From Chitinophaga pinensis (GTDB lineage: Bacteria > Bacteroidota > Bacteroidia > UKL13-3): 32,166 nt of DNA. The DNA lies in NCBI GenBank assembly GCA_943323675.2, contig CALPIR020000003.1:1-32166 (forward strand), written 5' to 3'. Of this stretch, positions 9,533 to 18,166 are shown in pieces. The number at the start of each line of letters is the position of its first letter. Positions within the stretch are counted from its first letter, which is position 1. Below the pieces are notes generated by a model. That model worked only from the letters and a program-made list of their open reading frames with translations, was not told the DNA's origin and ran no database searches. A program made the translations under genes and the position numbers.

Positions 9533-10447
9533 ATGAACGTAGATAGGAAAATCTTTTTTAAAGATGTAGAAGTTGACAATGAATTTAATTCAAAGGGATT
9601 TGTTGTACATGGTAATATTTCTGATAAGACAATAAAAACTTTAACAGATGTATTCAAAGAACTTGAAATTCCAGATTCATATGGGTTTGGCTATAATGTG
9701 GGTTTGAATACAGAATTATTTGAAAAGAGGAAAGCTATGCAGGATAATATTAAAGAAATTATTTCAGCTGAAATATTACCTCTTTTAAATAATAAAGAAC
9801 TATTTACAGCTACATTCATGAATAAAGTAGCAAACAGTAAAATATTTTTACCAGCACACCAAGATTGGACCTATACAAATGAAGATGAATTTGATTCTGT
9901 TATGTGTTGGATCCCATTGGTAGATGTTACCATGAAAAATGGAGCAATGTGTTTTGTACCCTCTTCTAATAAATTATTTAATTACACACGTTCATTTCCG
10001 TTTCCTTTGGCACAAACGCCCGTTGATAAAAATTGTGGTAATTTGATAGGGTATATGAAAACGATAAATATGAAAGCTGGTGAAATGGTATTTATTAATC
10101 ATAAAACGGTACATGCGTCATTTCCTAATAGTACAGATACAGATCGACTAGCTGTTGGATTGAGCATTGCCCCCAAAAATGAAGATTTATTCGTGTATTG
10201 CTTAAACCCGGTTACTCAAGGAAAAACTAAACTGAAATATCTAGTAGATGAATATTTTTTAGTGAATTATCGACATTATTATATTGAAAATAAATTTAAT
10301 AATAGCATGCCTTATGACTTTAAATACCCAATAATAGAAGAAACGAAGCAAATATTACCAGATATTTCTTGGGAAGATTGTGTAGATTTCTTTGAAAATA
10401 GTGGTCTAAAGTTTAATCCGTTAATTGTTAGTCAAGGAAAAAATTAA
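9533..10447 (+). CDS. Phytanoyl-CoA dioxygenase (PhyH)-like Fe(II)/2OG oxygenase, paralog 1
   Basis: Fe ligands 'PAHQDWTYTNEDEFDSVMCWIPLVDV' (HxD) and 'VFINHKTVHASFPNSTDTDRLAVGLSI' (distal His, 2OG-binding Arg). Confidence 0.82.
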   Translation: MNVDRKIFFKDVEVDNEFNSKGFVVHGNISDKTIKTLTDVFKELEIPDSYGFGYNVGLNTELFEKRKAMQDNIKEIISAEILPLLNNKELFTATFMNKVANSKIFLPAHQDWTYTNEDEFDSVMCWIPLVDVTMKNGAMCFVPSSNKLFNYTRSFPFPLAQTPVDKNCGNLIGYMKTINMKAGEMVFINHKTVHASFPNSTDTDRLAVGLSIAPKNEDLFVYCLNPVTQGKTKLKYLVDEYFLVNYRHYYIENKFNNSMPYDFKYPIIEETKQILPDISWEDCVDFFENSGLKFNPLIVSQGKN

Positions 10448-10448
10448 T

Positions 10449-11522
10449 ATGAAAAGTGTTTTAATTGATACAAAAAAACAAGAAGAGTTTGAGTTGAATG
10501 GTTATGTTAAATTTCCACTATTAGACTCCGAAACAAATAATATTCTTTTACAATACTATGATGAGTTAAAGGATAAGATAAATATTCAAAATTCTATTTA
10601 TGGGATATATGTTAGTTTAGATGAAAAAGATAGGGAACTAAAGCTAACAATCATGGATTTTCTACAAAAATCCATTCAACCCAAACTTGATTCATTCCTA
10701 GTAAATTATAAAGTACATTTAGGAGGGTTTATCGTAAAAGAACCCGATAATTTTTCATACACATATCCCCACCAAGATTGGACATTTGTTGACCATGAAG
10801 ACAGAGAGAGTTTTTCGGCAACTGTATGGATAAGTTTAAACGATTTAACTCCCGAAATGGGCTCTTTAGGATTTATTAAAGGGAGCCAACATTTCCTAAA
10901 TGGCATAATTGGTTCACCATCCACACATTTCCGCAATTCAACACAAGGACACGAAGAATTATTATTTCAATACTTAGATTTCCCAAAAGTAAACTGTGGT
11001 GACGCTATAATGTTCAACAATAAGTGTGTTCATGGTGCAAATCCAAATCAAACTCCAAATTCTAGAGTAATTATTGGTATAGGTATTACTCCCAAAGAAT
11101 CAAGTTTATATCACTATTTTCTAAAACCAAATTCAACAGATAAGTTTTTAAAACTTAAGGTTAATGAAGACTTTTTTATGGACTACATGAATCAAGATTT
11201 AATAAATACTTACAATGATGGTCAAGTGCCAAACAATTGTATAGTAGAAGACGAAATAGATTTGGAAATAAATCAATATAGCAACGATGAAATGATTAAA
11301 ATGATATTGGAAAAAGGAAATATAAAAAATGATTTTTTTATAAAAAGACCAGAAAATAAAGCAATTAATGAAAATATAGTTGAATTTAAAAAAGTTATCG
11401 AAATCAAAAAAGTATCTACTTATTCCAAAATTGACATGAGCAAAATTATTAATTTCTTCAGAATATATACGCCTTACAATATATTTAAAGAGGCTAAATT
11501 TAGATTAACAGGAAAGTATTAA
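10449..11522 (+). CDS. PhyH-like Fe(II)/2OG oxygenase, paralog 2
   Basis: 'TYPHQDWTFVDHEDRESFSATVWISLNDL' and 'IMFNNKCVHGANPNQTPNSRVIIGIGI'. ATG at 10449 immediately follows the upstream stop (track start 10425). Confidence 0.82.
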   Translation: MKSVLIDTKKQEEFELNGYVKFPLLDSETNNILLQYYDELKDKINIQNSIYGIYVSLDEKDRELKLTIMDFLQKSIQPKLDSFLVNYKVHLGGFIVKEPDNFSYTYPHQDWTFVDHEDRESFSATVWISLNDLTPEMGSLGFIKGSQHFLNGIIGSPSTHFRNSTQGHEELLFQYLDFPKVNCGDAIMFNNKCVHGANPNQTPNSRVIIGIGITPKESSLYHYFLKPNSTDKFLKLKVNEDFFMDYMNQDLINTYNDGQVPNNCIVEDEIDLEINQYSNDEMIKMILEKGNIKNDFFIKRPENKAINENIVEFKKVIEIKKVSTYSKIDMSKIINFFRIYTPYNIFKEAKFRLTGKY

Positions 11523-11534
11523 ACACTTACAATT

Positions 11535-12386
11535 ATGACAACACAAATTTTAAAAGATAAAAAATTAGACGAGTTGATTTTAAGTAGAGGATATGTTGTT
11601 ATTCCTTTTTTAAATCCAGTTGAAGTAGAGGATATGTTGAGTTTTTATCATCAAAATCACACAGATGATATTCCTGGATTTTATGTAAGTATTTTTTCTT
11701 CTGATATTAGTTTACGAGAAAAAATATCCCAGAAAATACGATCAATTTACATTAATCACATAGAAAACAATTTTATAAATTACAGGCTTATTGGAGGTAA
11801 TTTTATTGTTAAAACGAATATAGAAAAGGAACGAATACATCCTCATCAGGATTGGACATTTATCGATGAAGAAAATTGTAGAGGATTTAATATATGGATT
11901 CCACTTGTAGATTTAAATGAAGAGAATGGTGCAATTAGAATTACTCCAGGAAGTCATTTATGGGTTAAAAATTATTGTGGTCCAAAAATTCAAGATTCTT
12001 TTCTCGACAAAAAAGAAGAAATTTGGCAGAACATGACAACATTATACCTTAAAGCGGGAGAAGCATTAATTTATGATGCACGTTTATTTCATGCCTCATT
12101 CCCCAATCAAACAGACCAGCCAAGAGTAGCTACAGTTTTCGGTGCAATACCAAATAATGCGAAAATGTATCATTATATTGGAGATGGTGAATTTGTTGAT
12201 GTTTATGATAGTAATGAAGCATTTTTTCTAAGCAATGACATTAACAATGGAGCAAGTGTATTAAACAAGGTAGAAAGGGTAAAAAACCATTCCATTAAAA
12301 ATAAAAATTTACCTGTATATTTAAATGATGTAGGCATTCAAATAGAAAATAAAAAATCATGGTATAGTCGTATTTTTAAAAAATAG
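11535..12386 (+). CDS. PhyH-like Fe(II)/2OG oxygenase, paralog 3
   Basis: 'IHPHQDWTFIDEENCRGFNIWIPLVDLNEENGAIRITPGSH' and 'LIYDARLFHASFPNQTDQPRVATVFGAI'. Confidence 0.83.
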   Translation: MTTQILKDKKLDELILSRGYVVIPFLNPVEVEDMLSFYHQNHTDDIPGFYVSIFSSDISLREKISQKIRSIYINHIENNFINYRLIGGNFIVKTNIEKERIHPHQDWTFIDEENCRGFNIWIPLVDLNEENGAIRITPGSHLWVKNYCGPKIQDSFLDKKEEIWQNMTTLYLKAGEALIYDARLFHASFPNQTDQPRVATVFGAIPNNAKMYHYIGDGEFVDVYDSNEAFFLSNDINNGASVLNKVERVKNHSIKNKNLPVYLNDVGIQIENKKSWYSRIFKK

Positions 12387-12395
12387 TTTGTTAAT

Positions 12396-13232
12396 ATGAG
12401 TAAAGCTAAAGTTTTGTATAATAATAACTCTGAAAAAGTTCGCGCCTTTTACAATGATCATACGGAAAAATTTTTAGCTGTTTATGGTAATATAATTCAA
12501 GCATTTAGAACAGATAACGTATCAATTTATTTAGACTACACCATTAAATCTGCTCAATTTAAAAAAGGAGAACATTTACTAGATGCAGGTTGTGGCATTT
12601 GCGGACCAGCAGTCTATTTTGCGGAGAATGTTAGTGATATCAGAATTGATGCCTGTACAATCTCCGAAGTACAAGCTGAAAAAGCTAAATCACTCATTAA
12701 AAATTCAAACCAAATAGAAAGTGTGTTTATATTAAATGAAGACTACCATAAGATAGACAAAGTGTATAACTTAGAGAGTTATGATTGTGTATATTTTTTA
12801 GAATCATTTGGACATTCCAATCAAAAAAACATGCTTATTGATGCTTGCTGGAATGTTCTAAAACCTGGAGGTAGATTGTATATAAAAGATTTGTTTAAAA
12901 GGCTAAGTGACGATGAATGGGAACAACTTAGAATTGATCAAATCTGCGATCAAATAGATAACGCATACCAATATTATATACCAAACCTAAATGAAGTATT
13001 AGATAAAATACGGTCTAAAGGTTTTGTATTAAATTTCGTTAAAATACCTGAGGTTGATCTTTCTACTTTTGAACATTTAAAGATATCAAACGATTTTCAA
13101 AATTTATTTGATATTGGAAAAATAACATCTTGGGACGATTATATTTTTCCCATAGACTTTCTTGAAATATACGCGACAAAGCCTATTAAAGACAACATGA
13201 AAGATATGCACTTGTATTTTATGAATAAATAA
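12396..13232 (+). CDS. SAM-dependent class I methyltransferase
   Basis: Motif I 'GEHLLDAGCGICGPAVYFAE', 'YDCVYFLESFGHSNQKNMLIDACWNVLKPGGRLYIKDLF'. Confidence 0.88.
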   Translation: MSKAKVLYNNNSEKVRAFYNDHTEKFLAVYGNIIQAFRTDNVSIYLDYTIKSAQFKKGEHLLDAGCGICGPAVYFAENVSDIRIDACTISEVQAEKAKSLIKNSNQIESVFILNEDYHKIDKVYNLESYDCVYFLESFGHSNQKNMLIDACWNVLKPGGRLYIKDLFKRLSDDEWEQLRIDQICDQIDNAYQYYIPNLNEVLDKIRSKGFVLNFVKIPEVDLSTFEHLKISNDFQNLFDIGKITSWDDYIFPIDFLEIYATKPIKDNMKDMHLYFMNK

Positions 13233-14404
13233 TGCAAAAAAGGATAGCTATATTAAAAAATACTATTAACCTAACAAGAGCAAAAGATTGGAGACTAAGC
13301 TTCATTCCTCTCATTTTTGGCAATTTGTACCTATGGTTAATATTATTCAAAATAAGTTTCGATTTCAAAATCCTATGGATACTATTTCTTTCGTTAACAA
13401 CTTCATTTGGCTTTGCAGCTTTGGGATATTTTATAAATGAATTTTTCGATAAAGAAGATGACTTTATTGCGGGAAAAATCAATAAGCTTCAAATTTTAGA
13501 TGCTTACAAACAAATTATTTTATTTGTTTGCATCTTGCTTTTTACTTTCATACCATGGGCCTTTCTTCCATTTAATAAAATCTCTATTGTCTTAATCACA
13601 ATTCAGGTTTTATTATTTATAATTTATGCTTCTTACCCATTTAGATTAAAAAAAAATAAATATTTATCCGGGATCATAGATTCGATGTATGCCTATACAA
13701 TACCGCTTTTACTATCCTATTATACATTTTATTTAGTTTCAAGAAGTGATTCCTTTAATCCTTTAATTTTATTTACATACAGTTTGTTATTATTGATTAC
13801 AGGGTATAGGAACATTACAATTCATTATATAAATGATATATTCAAGGATAAAAGAGTTGGATTAGTTACATTACCTAGACACATAGGTGTAAAAAAAACA
13901 GATTCATTGCTAAAGATTTGTTTGCTATTAGAAGCTATAATATTGTTTGTGTTTATAATGTTAATAGGACAAAATTATACTGGTTTTTACTTATTGCTTT
14001 TCCCATTTGCTTATAAGCTATACAAAGGATTTTCTCAGTATTTAATATTAAAAAATAAATATATTGTAACTAACTTTATACGTCATATTCCCGATGCATA
14101 TTTTCAGTATTATTTTCCAATTAGCATATTACTATTATTAATAATATCTAATATTAGATGGGCAATATTACTTCCTATCCATTTGATTTTATTTGTGCCT
14201 AATTTTCGTTTTCAACCATTAATAAGCCTTTGGCATAGAATTCATTTCAGGCTTTATTTTAATTATATTTATTATAGTTACATTCGTAAAACAATTAGTT
14301 GGATAATTAATTATAGTATTTTCTTTCTTTTTTTATTGTTTAAAGTTGATTTAAAAAAAAGGAATATTTCGGCAATAAATTATTTAAAGCAAAAAATCAA
14401 ATAG
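13232..14404 (+). CDS. UbiA-family prenyltransferase-like integral membrane protein
   Basis: Two Asp-rich motifs 'GYFINEFFDKEDDFIAGK' and 'ITIHYINDIFKDKRVGLVTLPRHIG' among many TM helices; start overlaps the upstream stop. Confidence 0.8.
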   Translation: MQKRIAILKNTINLTRAKDWRLSFIPLIFGNLYLWLILFKISFDFKILWILFLSLTTSFGFAALGYFINEFFDKEDDFIAGKINKLQILDAYKQIILFVCILLFTFIPWAFLPFNKISIVLITIQVLLFIIYASYPFRLKKNKYLSGIIDSMYAYTIPLLLSYYTFYLVSRSDSFNPLILFTYSLLLLITGYRNITIHYINDIFKDKRVGLVTLPRHIGVKKTDSLLKICLLLEAIILFVFIMLIGQNYTGFYLLLFPFAYKLYKGFSQYLILKNKYIVTNFIRHIPDAYFQYYFPISILLLLIISNIRWAILLPIHLILFVPNFRFQPLISLWHRIHFRLYFNYIYYSYIRKTISWIINYSIFFLFLLFKVDLKKRNISAINYLKQKIK

Positions 14405-14430
14405 CATTAAATTATTTCAAACATCAAAAA

Positions 14431-15420
14431 ATGATTTATTTGAAGCACTGTATGTCTATTCTTTTAATGTATTTCCTATTATTAGTTTCTTGTAACAACG
14501 ATAAAATTAATAATCAATACATTAAAAAGATTTTTATAGACAGTAGTAACTTAGAAAATGAAGCTACAAGAAATGAATTAAAAACTGTCTGTAGTACAGA
14601 TACGCTAAAATGCAATCAAAATCTAAGTTATGATCAAGCGCTAACTAAATTAAGAAATACATTTGTTCAAATTAATACCCTTAATGAAAACGAAAACACA
14701 AAGACATATTTGAAAGCACTGCTTTTAAGTGAATTTGTTTATGCCTCCTTTAGCTTTCAATTTTTGGGGTCAGATCTAGGTGAAACAAGCCACCAGGTTT
14801 CCATTGATAATTGGGATAAAATGAATTTAGAAAATTGTTACAATTTGGGTAATAATAATTTGGTGCCTGTTTGGTGTGGTGACAGAACTACCTTTTACAT
14901 TAGATTACTTGATCATTTATTGGGAATAAAGGCAGCTGCAATTTCAATTGAAAATATACATACATTTCCAATTGTTAATATTGGGAAGAGGCGTTTTATA
15001 TTTGACCCGTATGACCCATTTATTATTTTTGATTCTCTAACAATGACGGTGATGGATTATGATGAGGCTTTTAAATATTATTTAAATGATAGCCCACTAA
15101 AAATACTGAGAACAAAGAGGTCTTATGGTTTTCCAAACGAATTAATTTCAAATAAATTAACCAATAATATTTTAGGGTTCTCTAAACATGAAAAGCAAGA
15201 TATTTCACAAAAACTAAAATTTTACTTGATAAAAAACAAGGCCAATTTTTTAAGACGAGTTAATGCCTGTGTTTTCGAAACATACAGTAAAAGTGGCATA
15301 ATTTATCAAACAAATTTAAAAGAGGATAGGTATATCATTCACTTGGAAAATAACTTAAATAACATTCCAATGAATGTAAATCGTTTTAATAAATATTACT
15401 TCGGTAAAGATTGTAAATAG
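14431..15420 (+). CDS. Lipoprotein with transglutaminase-like Cys/His/Asp arrangement
   Basis: Signal with lipobox 'LLMYFLLLVSCNNDK'; 'PVWCGDRTTFYIRLLDHLLGIKAAAISIENIHTFPIVNIGKRRFIFDPYDP' gives ordered C...H...D. Confidence 0.6.
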   Translation: MIYLKHCMSILLMYFLLLVSCNNDKINNQYIKKIFIDSSNLENEATRNELKTVCSTDTLKCNQNLSYDQALTKLRNTFVQINTLNENENTKTYLKALLLSEFVYASFSFQFLGSDLGETSHQVSIDNWDKMNLENCYNLGNNNLVPVWCGDRTTFYIRLLDHLLGIKAAAISIENIHTFPIVNIGKRRFIFDPYDPFIIFDSLTMTVMDYDEAFKYYLNDSPLKILRTKRSYGFPNELISNKLTNNILGFSKHEKQDISQKLKFYLIKNKANFLRRVNACVFETYSKSGIIYQTNLKEDRYIIHLENNLNNIPMNVNRFNKYYFGKDCK

Positions 15421-17193
15421 ATGTGCGGGATACTAGGACAAATAAATAAAACGGATAAAATAGATGCTGACTTATTTAGTCAAATGTTACACACCATCCA
15501 CCATAGAGGCCCTGATGGTAATGGGATATATTTAGATAAACATAATCAATTGGCATTTGGACATAATCGACTTGCCTTTTTAGATTTATCTGATGCTGGC
15601 AAACAACCTCTGATTAGCAATAATGAACAAATTGTTGTAACATTTAATGGTGAAATTTATAACTATTTAGAATTAAAAAAACAGTTATTAGATTCTTATA
15701 CTTTTATAACAAATACTGACACTGAGGTTATTATTGCCGCCTACTTGAAGTGGGGAATAGATTTTGTAAAGGAGCTAAAAGGCATGTTTGCGATTGCCAT
15801 TTATGATAAAAAAATAAACAAAGTATTTTTAATTAGAGATCGATTTGGTATAAAACCATTGTATTATTTCTTTAATGAAAGCTGCTTGATATTTGCTTCT
15901 GAATTAAAGGCAATTTTATCTTCTGGCCTAGTAAAAAAGGAAATCGATTATAGCTCCTTTTCTGATTATTTTGTTTACCGTTATATACCATCTCCCAAAA
16001 CTATTTGGAAAAACATATACAAAATTCCACCTGCTAATTTATTGACTTTTGATGTTGACACTTTTTCCCATTCCTTATTTGAATATTGGAAATTAAATAG
16101 CAAAAATGAACAAGAAAAAAGTGATTTGTTAATTGATGAAATAAATGAAATCTTACAATTATCAGTTTCAGAACACACCAGAGCGGATGTTCCAATTGGA
16201 TCATTTTTAAGTGGTGGTTATGATAGTAGCGCCATAGTTCATTACATGAAAAGGTCTGGAATAAATCCAGAAACTTTTTCAATTGGATTTAAGAATTGGG
16301 AGAAAAGTGAGCATCAGTTTGCTGAGATAGTTGCTACGCATTTAAATGTTCCCAATAAATATGTTATTGCAGACGAAAGTAGTCTTGATTTGGTGAATAT
16401 AATGCCAATAGTTTATGATGAACCCATTGCAGACATTTCAATAGTGCCCACATACATGGTTAGCAAACTAGCCAAGCAAAACGTTAAAGCAGTATTAAGC
16501 GGTGAAGGAGCTGATGAAATATTTGGCGGCTACACCTGGCAACATCAGTATTGTGATGAGACATACTATAAAAATTGGTTGTGGAAAATAAAATCGATAT
16601 TTAAAAAACGAGAAACTGTTAATTATTATGCGCATGCCATGTCGATGGGATGGTTCGATAAAGATGAACTTGAGAATATGTTAACGCCTGCATTACATCA
16701 ATACATTCCAAGTGACGTACATTGGTTTTACAGAAAGCACTATAATAATAAGTTAACGCCTTTAAAATCGATTCAATATATGGACATGAAATGTTTTATG
16801 GGCGAATTGGTATTAACCAAAATTGATAGAGCAAGTATGGCAAATTCATTAGAAGTTCGCGTACCTTTTCTAGATCATAAGTTATTTGAAAAGGTATTTT
16901 TACTAGATGAAAAGCAATATTTCAATCAACATCAAACCAAATTTTTATTATATGAAAACATTAAAAAATTCTTACCACAATCTATATTAAATAGAAAAAA
17001 ACAAGGTTTTGTAGGTCCAGATAATTACTATATGAATATTGAATATTACAAAAAAGAATTAGCAAATAGTAATTTGGTTAAGCATAATATTATCAATCAG
17101 TCTTACTTAGATCATTTACTAAAACAAGATTACAATTGGAAACTATGGAAAATTTTGATTATGGAAAAATGGTTTAGTCATTGGGTTGATTAA
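15421..17193 (+). CDS. asnB: Asparagine synthase (glutamine-hydrolysing)-like amidotransferase
   Basis: 'MCGILGQINK' (Cys2 nucleophile), 'HHRGPDGNGIY', PP-loop 'LSGGYDSSAI', 'LSGEGADEIFGGY', 'DRASMANSLEVRVPFLDHKL'. Confidence 0.93.
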   Translation: MCGILGQINKTDKIDADLFSQMLHTIHHRGPDGNGIYLDKHNQLAFGHNRLAFLDLSDAGKQPLISNNEQIVVTFNGEIYNYLELKKQLLDSYTFITNTDTEVIIAAYLKWGIDFVKELKGMFAIAIYDKKINKVFLIRDRFGIKPLYYFFNESCLIFASELKAILSSGLVKKEIDYSSFSDYFVYRYIPSPKTIWKNIYKIPPANLLTFDVDTFSHSLFEYWKLNSKNEQEKSDLLIDEINEILQLSVSEHTRADVPIGSFLSGGYDSSAIVHYMKRSGINPETFSIGFKNWEKSEHQFAEIVATHLNVPNKYVIADESSLDLVNIMPIVYDEPIADISIVPTYMVSKLAKQNVKAVLSGEGADEIFGGYTWQHQYCDETYYKNWLWKIKSIFKKRETVNYYAHAMSMGWFDKDELENMLTPALHQYIPSDVHWFYRKHYNNKLTPLKSIQYMDMKCFMGELVLTKIDRASMANSLEVRVPFLDHKLFEKVFLLDEKQYFNQHQTKFLLYENIKKFLPQSILNRKKQGFVGPDNYYMNIEYYKKELANSNLVKHNIINQSYLDHLLKQDYNWKLWKILIMEKWFSHWVD

Positions 17194-17230
17194 TTCATTT
17201 GTCTAAATTACATTGCACTAATTAAAAAAT

Positions 17231-18166
17231 ATGTCGTTAATATTCATAACAGGTGGAGCTGGTTTTATAGGTTATCAATTGCAAAAGCAATTGGATGGTA
17301 AGTTTGATGTGAACGCAATTGATCTATTATCGCCAAACAATAAAGCAGGCACTTTTCGAAGTGCAAATTTAAAAAATATAGAACAAGGAGACATAGCGAA
17401 TACCTTTTTAGATAACCTAAATACTAAACCTGATGTTTTAATTCATTTGGCCGCAGAAACGGGAATATCTGGCTCGCTTATTAATCCAGCTAAATACTTT
17501 GAAACCAATTTACATGGAACGTTTAATGTATTGGAACAATGCAGAAAAAACGGAGTAAAACACCTCATTTATGCCAGTAGTTCATCAGTTTATAGTCCTA
17601 ATCAGCAATTAATGAGCGAAGAAAGCAATACACAATCACAACTATCGTTTTACGGAACTTCTAAAAAAATGAGTGAAGTAATGATTGAAAATTATTGTGC
17701 TCAATTTGGGTTAATAGCTATAGGTTTGAGGTTTTTTACAGTTTATGGTTCGTGGACAAGGCCAGATATGGCAGCCTATAAATTCATGAGTAATATTGAT
17801 AAAGGATTACCTATTAATATTTATAATAAAGGGAATGTTTATAGAGATTTCACTCATGTAAGTGATATTATAAAAGCCATAGAATTATTAATAAATAAAA
17901 TCCAATTTGAAAAGATTGGCACACATAAAATATTTAACATTGGCTTAGGCTCTCCAATTTCGGTTTTACAATATGCTAAACTAATTGCACAATCAATAGG
18001 AAAAGAGCCCAAGATCAATTTCACTAATTTGCCAGACAATGAATTAATATCAACATATAGCAATACCAATAAATTAGAAAAATATATTCAATTTAAGCCC
18101 GAATGCAAAATAGAAGATGGTATAAATGAAATGGTAGCTTGGTATAAAAACAATAGTTATGAGTAA
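17231..18166 (+). CDS. NAD-dependent epimerase/dehydratase, UDP-glucuronate 4-epimerase-like
   Basis: 'FITGGAGFIGYQL', YxxxK 'YGTSKKMSE', 'LRFFTVYGSWTRPDMAAYKFMSNIDKGLPINIYNKGNVYRDFTHVSDI' characteristic of UDP-GlcA epimerases. Confidence 0.88.
   Translation: MSLIFITGGAGFIGYQLQKQLDGKFDVNAIDLLSPNNKAGTFRSANLKNIEQGDIANTFLDNLNTKPDVLIHLAAETGISGSLINPAKYFETNLHGTFNVLEQCRKNGVKHLIYASSSSVYSPNQQLMSEESNTQSQLSFYGTSKKMSEVMIENYCAQFGLIAIGLRFFTVYGSWTRPDMAAYKFMSNIDKGLPINIYNKGNVYRDFTHVSDIIKAIELLINKIQFEKIGTHKIFNIGLGSPISVLQYAKLIAQSIGKEPKINFTNLPDNELISTYSNTNKLEKYIQFKPECKIEDGINEMVAWYKNNSYE

Noticed and set aside
14431-17193. Lasso-peptide biosynthesis cluster (B/C pair)
   Set aside because: Transglutaminase-like protein is a lipoprotein, AsnB has an intact glutaminase domain suited to ordinary amidation, and no precursor peptide or RRE-like ORF is apparent.
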